DNA of 64,000 bases from Apostichopus japonicus (lineage: Eukaryota; Echinodermata; Holothuroidea; Aspidochirotida; Stichopodidae). Under the pieces are notes generated by a model, which searched no databases, was not told the DNA's origin, and saw only the letters and a program-made list of their open reading frames with translations. The stretch is from the NCBI RefSeq assembly GCF_037975245.1, contig NC_092576.1:5752001-5816000 (forward strand), written 5' to 3'. Made by a program: the position numbers and the translations under genes. Below, piece after piece: positions 37,574 to 50,100 of the stretch (its first letter is position 1; the number at the start of each line of letters is the position of its first letter).

Positions 37574-37951
37574 ATGCCAAGAAATTGCGTTGTAGGGGGA
37601 TGCAATAGAACGAATGTGGACTCTACACTAAGTTTTTTTTTTCAATTTTCCAAGCGGAAAAAGTAGTGAGAGATATCGGAAACTCTGGATACGATTTGTG
37701 AGGCCAGAACCAGGAAAGACTTCATCGCACCAGGAGTTTCTCATGGCAAGAATGTGAAAGTTTTTTCTGCCCACTTCACAGAAGATGATTGGGACCCTAA
37801 ATATTTGATGCAGAAAAAGTTGAATGTGTCAGGAAAATTCAGACCGCTGTTAAAGACCACTGCAGTGCCAACAAAGCTGGCGAAGAAAAACACGGATTCG
37901 CCTATGAAGAAAAGACGTCGTCTTTCCATCATTGTGTGGCAAGGTCACTAA
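37574..37951 (+). pseudogene. THAP-type zinc-finger gene remnant
   Basis: The ATG at 37574 starts MPRNCVVGGC, the conserved first residues and C-x4-C of a THAP domain. In the first frame a TAG follows a run of nine T (about 37630). In a shifted frame the FP and W anchors (FNFPSGK, RYRKLWIR) appear. The original frame then resumes with KVFSAHFTEDDW, the THAP C-terminal box, and a Lys-rich tail to TAA 37949-37951. The position normally holding the third zinc-binding Cys is Phe. Two frameshifts plus a lost ligand make it non-functional. THAP domains occur in P-element transposases and in domesticated host genes; which this was is unclear. Confidence 0.65.
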
Positions 37952-38048
37952 AGTAAAAAAAATTTGAAAGATTGATGCTTTTATGCTGCATTATTTATAT
38001 ATATCCCGATAAATGCAACAGTAAGTGTTGGAACTGGAAGACATGTCA

Positions 38049-38504
38049 GACGTGTATGGCAAGCCATGTGGGACAAACACTGTATAATATATCCGCGTAT
38101 TAATTGGAATTTATACGCGTATTAATTGGAATATATACGCGTATATATTATTAGCCAATCATATGGCTTAAATATATCCGCGTATTAATTCGAATATATA
38201 CACGTATTAATTCGAATATATACACGTATTAATTCGAATATATACACGTATTAAATAAAATACATATGGGGATTAAATCCAATATATGCACGGATGAATT
38301 AGAATATACACGAAAAAACATTTCCGCTCTTGCTGTGTACATATACCAACGATAAATGTTTTTGCGGGCTCGCTAGATCGCTTCAAAAAGCGAAACTTTA
38401 TACATGTACAACACATGTATATTTGAATTAATACGCGTATATATTCGAATTAATACGCGGATATATTATGCGGTGTTTGTCCCACATGGCTTGCCATAGA
38501 CGTG
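38049..38504. mobile_element. 444-bp MITE with TATGGCAAGCC termini and 6-bp TSD
   Basis: The element proper is 38055-38498. Left end TATGGCAAGCCATGTGGGAC and the complement of the right end are identical over about 26 bp. The flanks are the perfect 6-bp duplication GACGTG (38049-38054, 38499-38504). Subterminal parts are tandem copies of an ACGCGTATTAATT/GAATATATAC motif in inverted arrangement. The terminal TATGGCAAGCC and 6-bp duplication equal those of the 21-kb transposon at 40413, so this is a non-autonomous member of the same superfamily. Confidence 0.85.
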
Positions 38505-38655
38505 AACAACCTAATGACTATGTGAGGAGATAATCCACGTGCAAATTTCAATTGGGGCATGGACGTCGCTTAGGCAGAGTTTTGTTTTGGGCAGAGATGT
38601 GTTCATACCCTCCAAACCACTTTAAATGTAATACGAATAGGAAATGTGTGTATGC

Positions 38656-39356
38656 CAGTGGCGGCGGAACCGGGGGGGGTGGGCTTGGGGGGGGGGGCTC
38701 AGCCCCCAATGAAAAAGTTGAGGGGCAAATGCTTGATAAGCCCCCAAATATTTACCAAGGCTCCGAAACGTGCATCTGCCCATTTTTCAATGCATACTTG
38801 TCGATCTGTCCGATGCACACGTATACTATATGGTGTAATAATTTAAGTAAAAGCTGGGGGGGGGGGGACCCTCGGCCCGTCCCCTGGCTATAGACCACAT
38901 AGTCAGCCCAACCGTGTCTTCACGCCCCGTGAAAAGTTGAAGCAGTGAGTGTGAGTACCGGTAAGCGCAACACAATTTCGTCTTAAGCCAATGACTTGCC
39001 TCATTTCAGCCAGTTCTCCAACATCCCCTTATACTACACTAAAGAACGTCTTTGCGAGTACACTACGAGTAATAGCTACTCTCTTAAAACACCATCGAAT
39101 ATACAAATTACAATGTTTTTACAGACTTTTGCGTGCAATCTGAGAAATTGCAGGCTTGAGACCAATATTTTAGGGCTAGTTATTCGCAGCATAAAACACT
39201 CGGGAAGTGCCGTTTTCCAGCCACCGGGGGGGTTGAAAAACCCAAAATTTTATTGTAAGCTCCGCGCCAACCCATGGTGGCGCTCCGCTTAGATAGTCTC
39301 CACATATTAGCCCCCCCCCCTCCCCCAATAATGTTTCCGTTCCGCCGCGCCTAGTG
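38656..39356. mobile_element. hAT-type element, copy 3, internally deleted and without TSD
   Basis: Same left (CAGTGGCGGCGGAACC) and right (CCGTTCCGCCGCGCCT) ends as copies 1 and 2, but about 400 bp of interior is missing. The last G of the terminus is replaced by the junction with a palindrome. No 8-bp duplication: the left flank is GTGTATGC and the right flank AGTGACAG. A rearrangement at the right end explains both. Confidence 0.75.
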
Positions 39357-39477
39357 ACAGTGTGCGCTATCGTAAGTAATACTTACACGATGTTTTGTTT
39401 CGCTCGAGCATGCATGCATGCTCGAGCGAAACAAAACATCGTGTAAGTATTACTTACGATAGCGCACACTGTCACTA
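39352..39477. repeat. Perfect 126-bp palindrome
   Basis: The two 63-bp arms are exact reverse complements with no spacer; the centre lies between 39414 and 39415 in TGCATGCATGCA. The right arm is continuous with a dispersed repeat (39460-39625) that also occurs at 37068-37230, so the left arm is the inverted duplicate, joined to the end of hAT copy 3. Confidence 0.9.
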
Positions 39478-39479
39478 AT

Positions 39480-39868
39480 GTTTGCACAGTGGGAAAGTAC
39501 CGTTTGCGGACCTACGTGAAGTTGTGCTAGATACGACTCCGCCTGAAGCCCAAACCACGAGGCATGCATGTGAATAAGCGCAATAGGTATTGCATATAGT
39601 GAGAAAATTGTTCGAGCTAGACTAACTACTCGATTGAGTTCAAATGCGGTTGTATTTCAAGCTCGATGAAACCTTTCTGTTGGATTTAATGACGCACGGA
39701 ACAAGGAACGTTTGTTTTACAGTAGGCCTAGCGCATACAAGCGAATCTACTTTGTTTGGAACTTTGGATTTTCTTTCGGATGTTATACTAATCTACGTTT
39801 GAGACTATCATCACTATTGTTATTGTGCCAGTTTGACTGGTAAGTGAGCACATTCATACATCACTCTG
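39480..39868 (+). repeat. Dispersed repeat, shared with 37 kb and the right end of the window
   Basis: The part to about 39610 matches 37085-37215. The part from CTCGATTGAGTTCAAATGCG (39632) matches 63768-64000 in the same orientation at high identity, ending in GTAAGTGAGCACATTCATAC. Class unknown; it might be pieces of one larger element. Confidence 0.7.
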
Positions 39869-40406
39869 TATAAAATCCGCCAAAAACGTGATCTTGAGAT
39901 TTACGTTACTTTGGGTCAGCTTGCGAGTTACCTCTTCAGATATTGGAAAATCGTTGCGAAATTGCCGCACATTTCGTAAAAAAAACTTGTAAACACGTGG
40001 TGAAGAAATCAAGAAACACCATGATATTCATTATCTATTTATGTCTTGAACATTACGCCGGAAAATTTAACTAAAATAACAGTTATGCTGACACGAAATG
40101 CACGCACAGCTCCGTACTGAACAGTGCACAAACAGAAAAGATCATCACAGTGACGTCATTCACTGACATAGGGCTGTTCAAGGTCGTTGCAGTGTTTGCA
40201 AATTCCTAAATTACGGAGACGAAAAAACGATGTTATAATTCCCTTTTTTATATCTTTCCGGTGTGCTATTTGAAAAATTAAAAAATATGTTGCTTGGTAA
40301 CATATAAACTACATTATATATGAAAATGAGAGATTTTTTTCTGTCACTATCGTTCTACTTTAAGTCTCCTGTAAATAAATTTAAGTTCCAGGGCTGGAAA
40401 ACCTTG
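39869..40406. other. Unique flank left of the large transposon
   Basis: No gene seen. It supplies the left copy of the 6-bp target duplication. Confidence 0.4.
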
Positions 40407-40412
40407 CGAACC
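40407..40412. repeat. Left target-site duplication of the 21.4-kb transposon
   Basis: CGAACC, identical to 61832-61837. Confidence 0.92.
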
Positions 40413-40935
40413 TATGGCAAGCCGTTTTAACATTTACCTCTCTATTCTACTTAAGTAGAATTAATTCTACTTAAGTAGAATACAATTAAGCTTAAGTGAA
40501 ATGAATTGCACTTAAGTAGAATTGCATTTTACTTAAGCTTAATTGTATTCCACTTAAGTGGAATTCATATTAGCTAAAGTTTAAACGGTTCTTGTCTACA
40601 TCGTATTTAACTTAAGTAAAATACAATTCTACTTAAGTAAAATACAATTCTGCTTAAGTAAAATTCAATTCTACTTAAGTAAAATGCAATTCTGCTTAAG
40701 TAAAATTCAATTCTACTTAAGTAAAATGCTATTCTACTTAAGCAAAATGGCTTTTCAATTTCACTTAAGCTAAATTGCATTTTACTTAAGTGAAATAGAA
40801 TTAAGCTTAAGTGAAATGTGATTGGTCAATCTATTTCACTTAAGTGAAATAGAATTAAGCTTAAGTGAAATGTGATTGGTCAATCTATTTCACTTAAGTG
40901 AAATAGAATTAAGCTTAAGTGAAATGTGATTGGCC
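40413..40935. repeat. Left terminal repeat with CTTAAG array
   Basis: A 32-bp unique head is followed by about 20 CTTAAG palindromes (counted by eye), each within an ATTCTACTTAAGTAGAAT-like or AATTAAGCTTAAGTGAAAT-like box spaced about 20-25 bp. The last part has three near-identical copies of a 58-60 bp unit with TGTGATTGGTCAAT. That unit holds ATTGG, a CCAAT box in complement, so the array may double as the promoter of the gene starting at 41181. Confidence 0.85.
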
Positions 40936-41180
40936 AATCAGTATGCTACTCATTGCGTCACTGTACTTGCCGCGAAGTTCACTTTGTATACTCATATCAA
41001 AGATATTTCACCTCCGAAGGTGAGTCACGCTCAAGACGTACTAGTTACGTAACTATTTGCGGCCATGCGCCACACTGCCATACTTATCCAGCTTTCGTTG
41101 TGTATGTACGAACATAACACCATACTTACCCTAAGCAAATGAAGCAAAGCTATTGAGTCTGAACGTTAGACATTCGGAAA

Positions 41181-44100
41181 ATGCAGCCAGCCAATCAATC
41201 GTTGCAAACTGTTGCTGATGCAGTTGGAAGGGCACTTTCGAGGGCAAGGGAGCGACTTCAACACGACATACCATCAAGCAGTGGAACTAGTACCACAAGG
41301 CATGGTACCCATGTAAACATTGCCCCCAGACCAACCACTTCTCCGCTCGACGATGACGTTGGTGTTGTCGAAACAACCGAGTCCACACGTTAGTATGCCT
41401 ATTTAACACTTCAAGTTACTGAGAATCATGCCTATAGCCTAATTGGCTAGGCCCACAAAGGCATATTAAGGGACTAGGCTAGGCCTATATGTTTTTCGAA
41501 ACACTAAATACTAATTAGGACCATGGCACTATGCCTAGGCATGAGAGGCAGACAGGCAAACACAATATTTTTTGGAAGGGGGGGGGGGTGGGAGGGGAAA
41601 GATCAAGGCAGGCGAACAAGGACATCGCATGGGTGTTAGATTTGCCTCATCTTTCTTTTTCATACATGTGTAATTTAATTAATACTGCATGCTTTCTCCT
41701 AATTATTACTATGACAGTGTTTCTTTCTCTCTTATCACAACACTACAGATGACTCTGGTTCAGACTTTGCACCAGATGCTGAATCGTTGGTTGAGGGTGT
41801 GAGGAGAAGGTTTCGAAGGAAACGTGTTGGTGGTGATTCACAGGGTAAGAAAACTTGTAGCCAGTGATGGCACCAAAATATGATGATGAGCCTATCACAT
41901 GGGAGGGGGAAGTTGGGAACAAAGAATACAATTTATGAAGTTATGCATGCCTATGTTTACCTAGATTAAACATTTTAAGATGTGTAGCCTACTGTTTTCA
42001 GGGGGCAAGAAATTTAATGTCCCCTCCTGTCAGCTTTTAATTTTTGCTTTAGTTGTGTGGTGTGTGGAAGTTGAATAAATTTGTGAATTACCCATAATTT
42101 TGAAGAAAAACAGTCAGAAAAAACAAAATCCAGTGAAGGTATTCTGTACGACTGTGAAACAACAACTCACAAAAAGTCATATTGGCAAGCAGGTTGTCAT
42201 TCAGCTACATATAATAGATCCATCCACGGATCTTTCACGTATTAGAAACCAACAGAGAGATCAAGGGAGTGATATTACTTTTTACCTGTGGTTAGGAATG
42301 ATGCCCATTATAGTTAACTCATTAAAACTTACAACATCTTAGAAATGGGTTGGTTTATTGTATAAACTTTCTTTTCGATACAACAGCTTACCAACGACAG
42401 CAAGTTTATGTTTTTGCAAATAAATATGATCCCTTTGAATGAAAGAGAATGTGGAACTTTACCCATCTTAGCATTCATTGGTGCAGCACTCTTGCAGCTA
42501 TGATCTTTGCAATGTGGTCTTTTGTGTTCCAGTTGTATCAATAAATGTGTATATGTTTTCTCTTTGGTACAAAGGAGTATCTTCAAAGAAAGGGAGGAAG
42601 AAGAGACTGGAGTGGAAGACCAAACTTTATCTTCTACAGAAGGCAAATTCCAGACGGACTCCAACATGTATGGAACAAGAACGTTTGGAAGTGAATGGAC
42701 TAGGTATAAATTTTAAGGTTTTTTAACACAATTGTATCTATATCATTCACAATGGTGTATATATGGGTGTTTATGTAGGTTGATATGTGATGTAGATGAA
42801 TACAACAAGGGAACATAGAGGGGAGGGGGGTGGGTGATTTTCCCCTTTTGCAAATAAAAAGTGTCCCTTTATAAGAAAAGGGTTCCTTTTAGCACTGCAA
42901 AATAGACTGGAGTAGCAGGGCAATTTATAATTCTAGAAGGGACACTTTCTATGTCCCCCTCCCCTTACTTTACAAATGTTTCTATCTAAACGGTTCAATA
43001 GAAACCTAATTAATAGAAATCATTATATCTTGTAGATTCCTTTCATAATCTTCCAACTCCAAATGATTGTATATTTTCTTTACCAGGTTCTCCTCTGCAT
43101 GAGCGACCAACTCTGAATGGTGGACGGAGAAAGTCGGTGCTGAAAAGGCACTGGACTGTCCAACAATTAGATTCTTTCATCCAGCAAAGCTATCCAAATA
43201 TTCCATTTGGTTTTTTGGGTTTTGAGTATGCTTTTGCCAACAAATCTCGACAGATTACCAAAATTGAACGCCATGAAATTCACAGCGTAGCTGATGTGGA
43301 AGCATGTGTCGGCCAGGGAAAATTTTACATCATCCCAAATGAAGATATTAGGGTTAGTTTCTTTTGTATTTTAAATTTATAAAGTGTTGGTTCCTCAGTC
43401 AGCTGTCTTCTAAACTGATGTAAATAACAATTGACAGGTATAGTCTGCAGCTTGTTAATGTCAAGTTGGCCTTAAATTAATGTATACCACATGTGATCAG
43501 CCAATACATACTTTGGACTTAGGTTATGTATTTTAAGTTGATCACATATCAACCCGAAAGATCGTTCTTCATATTTGTCTTTCTTCTCTTATCCTTCATA
43601 TTTTTTCCAATATTCAACTATAATATTATGTTATTAGACAACCAAGTGGTGTTTTGCTTGTTAAGTGTAACATATATTGTTCTTTATAATGGACACTTCA
43701 GATTTTGTTTCTCCTATATATAGTCAAATAGTGAAAGAGTCCCGCAGCCATCCATTCAATTGCAGCCTCAAATAAATGAAGAAGTAAGTGATGTATTTAT
43801 TATGATAATAAATATTACAAGTGCCAAGCTGTGGCTAATAGTGGATCTATTCTTTTGTAGTTCTACTTGCAATTGCAATGATAATCGATTACAGTGGTGA
43901 GCTTGTGTCATCCCTGCTGTCATTCATACATTGAAATACACACTAAGGATATCTTTCATGTTTGAGCAAAAGTCTTGGGGTAAGATGTGATTGATTTTGT
44001 AGAAAAATTGTCTTTAGATGAAGTCAACCTGTGGTATGTGGTCATTGTTGTTCAAAATTAATGTTAAATTTCATCCTGAAATTATCCTCAATTCCATTCA

Positions 44101-47100
44101 CTGATTCCAAGTTTACTTATATGAGAAGATTTGATTGATTGAACTGTACAAATATAAAATTTCCATTTGTATGTGATGACTAATCACTTCTATTGGAAGG
44201 GTTATTATTTATCTGAGGTTGTAGTGCTGCATTTTGTATTAGTTGAGTGTTCATTTTTTACGAAATGATACTAGTTTTTTGGGTAAAATTTCTATCAGCA
44301 TTTGCAAAGATCTTCTATTTGCTGTGGTTTCATTGTGCTAACCAACTTGGTCAACTATAAGGGTGTCTTTAATACAGAAGCCCATTCATGGCTTGGAGCA
44401 AGTTTGAAACCAAAAGCTGATTTAATTGCTCTCCAGATCTGCTGACAGTGGGCTGCAGATGTAACAGTATTAACCTCATGCAGGTGATATATTCAATGTG
44501 CCTCCAATTAGGACCTTTTCTAGTTACTAACCTTAGGCAGGCTAGTAATATCTATACAGTCAGATTGGCATTGTATGTGTGTGTGTTGTACTATGCTTTA
44601 GATTGTAAACACAATATCCCAAGTTAGGTTACTTCAAGGAACCTAATGTTTGTTACCTGTATGTGGCTTCCCCATAGTAAATACATGAACCCTGATGGAG
44701 TTCAAAGATCACTTGGAGTTAGCACTTGGTAGAGGTCAAAATGTAAAGATATCAAAACTAGTGTATTTCTAGACATTGAACATCAAGATACATATTGGGT
44801 AGCATCATGAATTGCACAGTTCTGATGAAAGTTGTTGTAGTTCAGGGGTTAATTAATTATCAGCTCAGAACGAAACTTTGAAACACAATATCTGTAGAAA
44901 GGAAACTATCAGTTGTCATATTTGGTTTGTGGCTACCTATATCGAGGGAAAGAACACAACTGTTTTTGTTGGAGGAGACCCTCGAACAATGGGTAACATG
45001 GCACATTTTACACATTGGAAAAAACACAGTATGTCTTAGATGATGAAACCTTGTCTTGAGCATGTAATAGGAGGGTATGTGCTCTTATTTTTGCTTTAAT
45101 CTTTGCAGATAGGTATGGAAGAACTCCCTGGTCCATCTGAAGATGTCCCACTTAATCAGTCAGTAACTCAAGGCAGGCCAGAAGTAAGTAAATAAAATTT
45201 GTTACGGAAATCAGCAATTTGTTGACTATATATGTAGACTATTATATTTGTTGCATGCATGCCAAAGACAAAAATGTAATGTATGCAATGGAAATGTGTT
45301 ATGTGTGTGCATATATCGGTTAGGGGTGCTTTTCATGTAAACCTATAGTATGGTGCATAAATGCATATTCTCCTACAAAAAGTCATATGCTGTAGCTTGC
45401 ACTTGCCAAATTTGTATAACTATTATGGAACATACTCACTGGGTATTAGTTTTGTGAACTACATTATGGCAGTTGCAGGCTATCAAAATAGACTAGTCAT
45501 CTACAGTGACTCAATATTGAAAGGGGCTTCAGTATCACACACTTTTTATGCCACCCCAGGACAACACCAACTTCTGTGTTTGGTTTCTTGTAAAATTTGA
45601 TCGCCTGTATTATTTTGTTTATTAATACAACTGTTATTAAGCACACAATATAAATTGGCCCTCTTTTCATTGGGTATATCATTTATCTCAAAATTAGTAT
45701 TGTTAATTGTATTAAAGAACATCAGGGCCACACCGAGATAAAAAGTTCATATCTGTATTTCTTTTTTTGTCTCTGCCCTACTTTTTTTTATTTCTTCAAT
45801 TTTTAATTTTTTTAATTTCTGTGACTTGTATTTCTTCGAACTCTTTTCCATTCTGCATTCTGCATTTTTTTGCCTGACAGTTTTTGTTGCACTATACCGT
45901 AGGTGTTTATTTGTTGATGTCATTTCTCAATTTGGTAGGTTATTTTTTACTGTATAAAATAGATATTCCCCTTTACGTATTTTATATTATTACATTGTCC
46001 TCCTGTTTATTCTTACTGCATGAAGAATCTACAAATCAGATAGATGAGGTAATGCATCTGATGAACATATTTTGCAATATTTAGGTGGGTTTTGTAACAG
46101 CATACATCCATAAGCCATGATAATTGTGATTATCACCAACCAAAACACAATTTTGTGCAAATAAATGTACAATCATAATAAAAAGGGGAAAATATGTAGG
46201 CCAAATATACAATCACCAACTTTAATCAACAGGTAAGCTATGATGTTTACCTTGTGGTATCATATGTAACCTGTACATGATTAAAGATTAAATTGATAAT
46301 TTCATGTGCGTTCAATTATGTTATAGGGTGAATAAATGAAATCAGTATACATGAAGCTACATTGGTGTGATAAAGAAAGTTGACACATTGTGTACTGGAT
46401 ATTTGATATTTGTTTAGACACCTGCTAGTCAAGTTGCCCAGAACGAAGATGAACAACCAAACCAACGTGAAGATCAAAACGTAAGTTCATAACTAATATG
46501 TATTCCAGGAACATTGACAAACTCAAGAGGCATAATATTAACTAATTAGAAATGGTTACCCTTGAAGATTATAAGCCACCCTGTAATGTTTCCTTACTGA
46601 CAATGTTGTACTGATGCTTGCAACCAGCTACCTCCTAAAATATTGAAACCAACTGACCATTCTTTACAAATGGTATTTTTGGGCAGGAAACTGGTAGCTT
46701 TTCAAAAGTAGATTTTCACAGAATTTCAATGCTGAAATAGGACGACTTGGACATAGTAAGGAAGGAGGAAAATATGAACTACCAGGAAAAGTTACCGAAT
46801 GTTCCACCATTTAATTCTTTTTAAGTTTGCTATTTTTTATGTGTATAACCATTTTGCAGGCACGCATATTGCTGATAGAAGAGCAAAACCAAGCCTTTGA
46901 AGAAAGCCTGCGGAACGATGCCCAACGGGTATAACACTCTGCTTTCTTAATGAAATGTGTATGTCTGTCTGTCTGTCATGTGTGTTTAACACAAAAATAC
47001 GATATCAAAAGAAGAATCGTATCAAGAGATCTGATACTTTAAGGCAAATGCTTGGTTCAGTGGTTAGAGTGTCCGCCTCACATACCTTGGGTTCCTGGTT

Positions 47101-50100
47101 CAAAATTCTGGAAAAGCCAGATTCTCTTAACATATTCAAAAATTGTTACAGTAGTATTTCTCGTTTATGAATTGGAATAAGGGGTTTGTTGCTGTTCGTC
47201 ACTTGATTTGGAAACAACTTAGTGATGTCGAATGCATTACCCATCACAGTGTTTGAGAAAGTGGTCAGCTGCTGGGGTTGCCCTCTTGTCCGTCTGGGAG
47301 GAAAGTGTAACCCCAGCATCTTACCATGCTAAATGACTGTCCCAGGATTGGGAACAAGTTCATCCACTGCATCATTATTCTCTGAACACTTGTCCAAAAG
47401 GGAATTTGTACCGGAATTAAGCTGGTGTTCATCCATGATCATGACAGAGAAAGGATATGATCTCAACTTCAAGGTGGAAAGGCCTTTTGATTTTAGTGGT
47501 TGTCAAAAGTCATGTGAGGTATACAGCAATCAGCGGTAAATTTCAAGATGGGACCGTGTTGTAAATACTTTGTACCATGTGGGTGAACCATAAATAGTGC
47601 AAACTAGATAGTGCTTGGTCAGCAGAGGTCAAATGTGAACACCTTTAATAAACAATTTTCTTAAGAAGTGAAACTGAAAAATATCATTATTAGTATGTAA
47701 ATGCTAATTGAGTGTAAAATATTTATAGGTTTTGGTGACAATTGAGGGGCACTTGAGGTCAGTCAATTGAGGTAAACATTACAAAAAAGTTACACTTGAG
47801 TCCTCATACTTTGTATGTGTTTTTCTTGGCAACCATATTGGTTTTATTCTAGTTTGATTCATCTCAAGTTCATGCAATTACCTTAAATGTGATTTGAAAA
47901 GAAACCCTCAAATCTTACAATTCTTGTAATATGCCACTAAAAAGTGATATATTGACATCATTGGAAATCTCATTGCACTTTGAAATTGTGTTCTATTGTA
48001 ATATTTAGTGGGAAATGTTTAATGCCTTTAGTTTAATACTGTGTATCGTCTTCATTTTAACAGGATGTAATACAAGAGGCAGTAGCAGAGGCAGAGAGAC
48101 GACGATTACAGGTCTGCTTTATGTTTAATTTAAGAGTCAGAATTATATGATAACCATTACAGGGATGCACTGCATTCAATGTTTGTTATCCAACATGAAA
48201 TCCGACCTGATAAAGAATACACTAAATTAATTTCTTTGGTTTAATATTGTAGCAATTAGTCACACTAATAGTTACTACAGATGGTTACTACAGATCAAAA
48301 TATGCAAAGAAAAGATATTTACTGTGCAACTTTTGTTAACCTCTGAATACTTAAGGCTGTCAAAAATGTTTCCCCTTACATCACTGCAGTTGAGCCTTCT
48401 ACAAAAAGACTTTCAATTTGACTGCACTGTATGCAATTATAAGCAGTATGCACTAACAATTTGTGACACCTTATAAATTATACAGAAAATACTTTGTAAA
48501 CTGTGTTTTTAATAATTGTTACAAAGACATCGCTAGAACTTACATTTATGTCAGATTTCAACTTGATTTCATTTGAGATCCAGAACCATAAAATCTGGCC
48601 GGACCATGTATCAGATACATCCCTACCTGAAACCATGTATTTGTGCAGTTTCAATTGATTAATGATGTAGCTAAAGCTATCTGTCTTTCCTGTATTCATT
48701 TCTTGTAAGTTCACATTGTTATTTACATTTTTAGACTATTCAAGATCGTAGGAGTCATTTGGATGAGGAATTGGCTTCTGATAGTTTACTCCAGATATGT
48801 TTTCCTGACGGGAGAAGAGAAAGAAGGAGATTTGATCTGTCTGGTTCCATTCAGGTAATAAGGAAATTTAGATTGGGAATTAAGATTCATGTATGAAATT
48901 ACTGGCCTGGAAAATTTGGGCTCAAGCAACTCTGAGGTTTACACGGGCCGGTTATGGTTCATAATTTGGTATATATCTAATTAACTGTACCACCCATTTC
49001 GAACGGTATATATATTGACTAGGTTAATGTTATTTTTCTTTACTTCTACAAAGTATTTTAATTATGAACATGAAAAGGAAGTGGCTAGCATCTTCTGGTA
49101 ACATATTTCTTACATTGGCAGGCTATCTTCAACTTCGTAGGAACATTTGACAGTGCAACAGAGAACTTCACTGTCCACATAGCAGGGAGTAATACCTCTA
49201 TCCCTAGTTCTGCAGTTGGAACATGTTCATCTCATGGGGTGAATGATCGCAGCTCTTTGTTGGTCACATGGTTGGAAGAATTTCAGGTAGGCCTACTCTC
49301 AATTAGTTTTGTAATAGTCTTGAGACAGAGACCAGCAGTCTGCATGCAATCATCTCAATCTCAGTATGTACACTAAAGACGGTAACAAGTTGGTTAACCA
49401 AATGAGTACAATTGTTCATAGGTTGTGAATAAAATAACTTTAAGTGAAATATTTTGATGCAAACAAGTCATAAAATATACTATCAGGTGAGTAAATTGTG
49501 GTACTGCAGTCTGTTCACAACCATAGTGTACAAACTGTAACTGGTTGCTTTACTATTAAGCTTATCCATTTGTCTATAGACACATGAGAAATCATGTATC
49601 TTCAGTCAATGGGTAATTAATTTAATTACTGTTGTCATGAGGAACAAACTCCTGTGCCTTTTAAGAAAGATTATATCTTTGTTGGTTTAACAAATAGCAT
49701 ATCAATCAATGAACCATGGAATAGATGATCATGATAATCACTGCAAGTAACAGTTTCTACTTTGCATTTTGGTTTCACACAGCCCACTGATTCAACTCCT
49801 GATTTTGTACCAGCTGCAACTACTGTTCATCATGTTTCAAGTGAAAGTGAAAATGAATTACCAGAAGTTATGTTGTCTGGTACTCCATCTGTGAGTATGG
49901 CTGATATTGCAATTTATTTTTGATGTTAGCCTACTTAATTGCTTCATATCAAACATTTCATCGCATCAACTCTAGTGATAATAGCTGTTTGATTGGTTAG
50001 TAGAAGCAGTCCTTACAGATAACAGGATGGTATACTTCTCTAATAGCTTACAGGTATTGTGGCTAGTGTAATTACCTGAAGATGTTCTATAAGAATAAAC

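Noticed and set aside
38041-38510. Possible CRISPR-like spaced repeats in the ACGCGTATTAATT region
   Set aside because: Spacing is irregular, the repeats are AT-rich and inverted, and terminal repeats plus a 6-bp duplication explain it as a MITE in an animal genome.
40441-40935. CTTAAG arrays considered as a stand-alone satellite
   Set aside because: The two arrays are mirror images ending in the same 32-bp head beside matching 6-bp duplications, so they are transposon termini.
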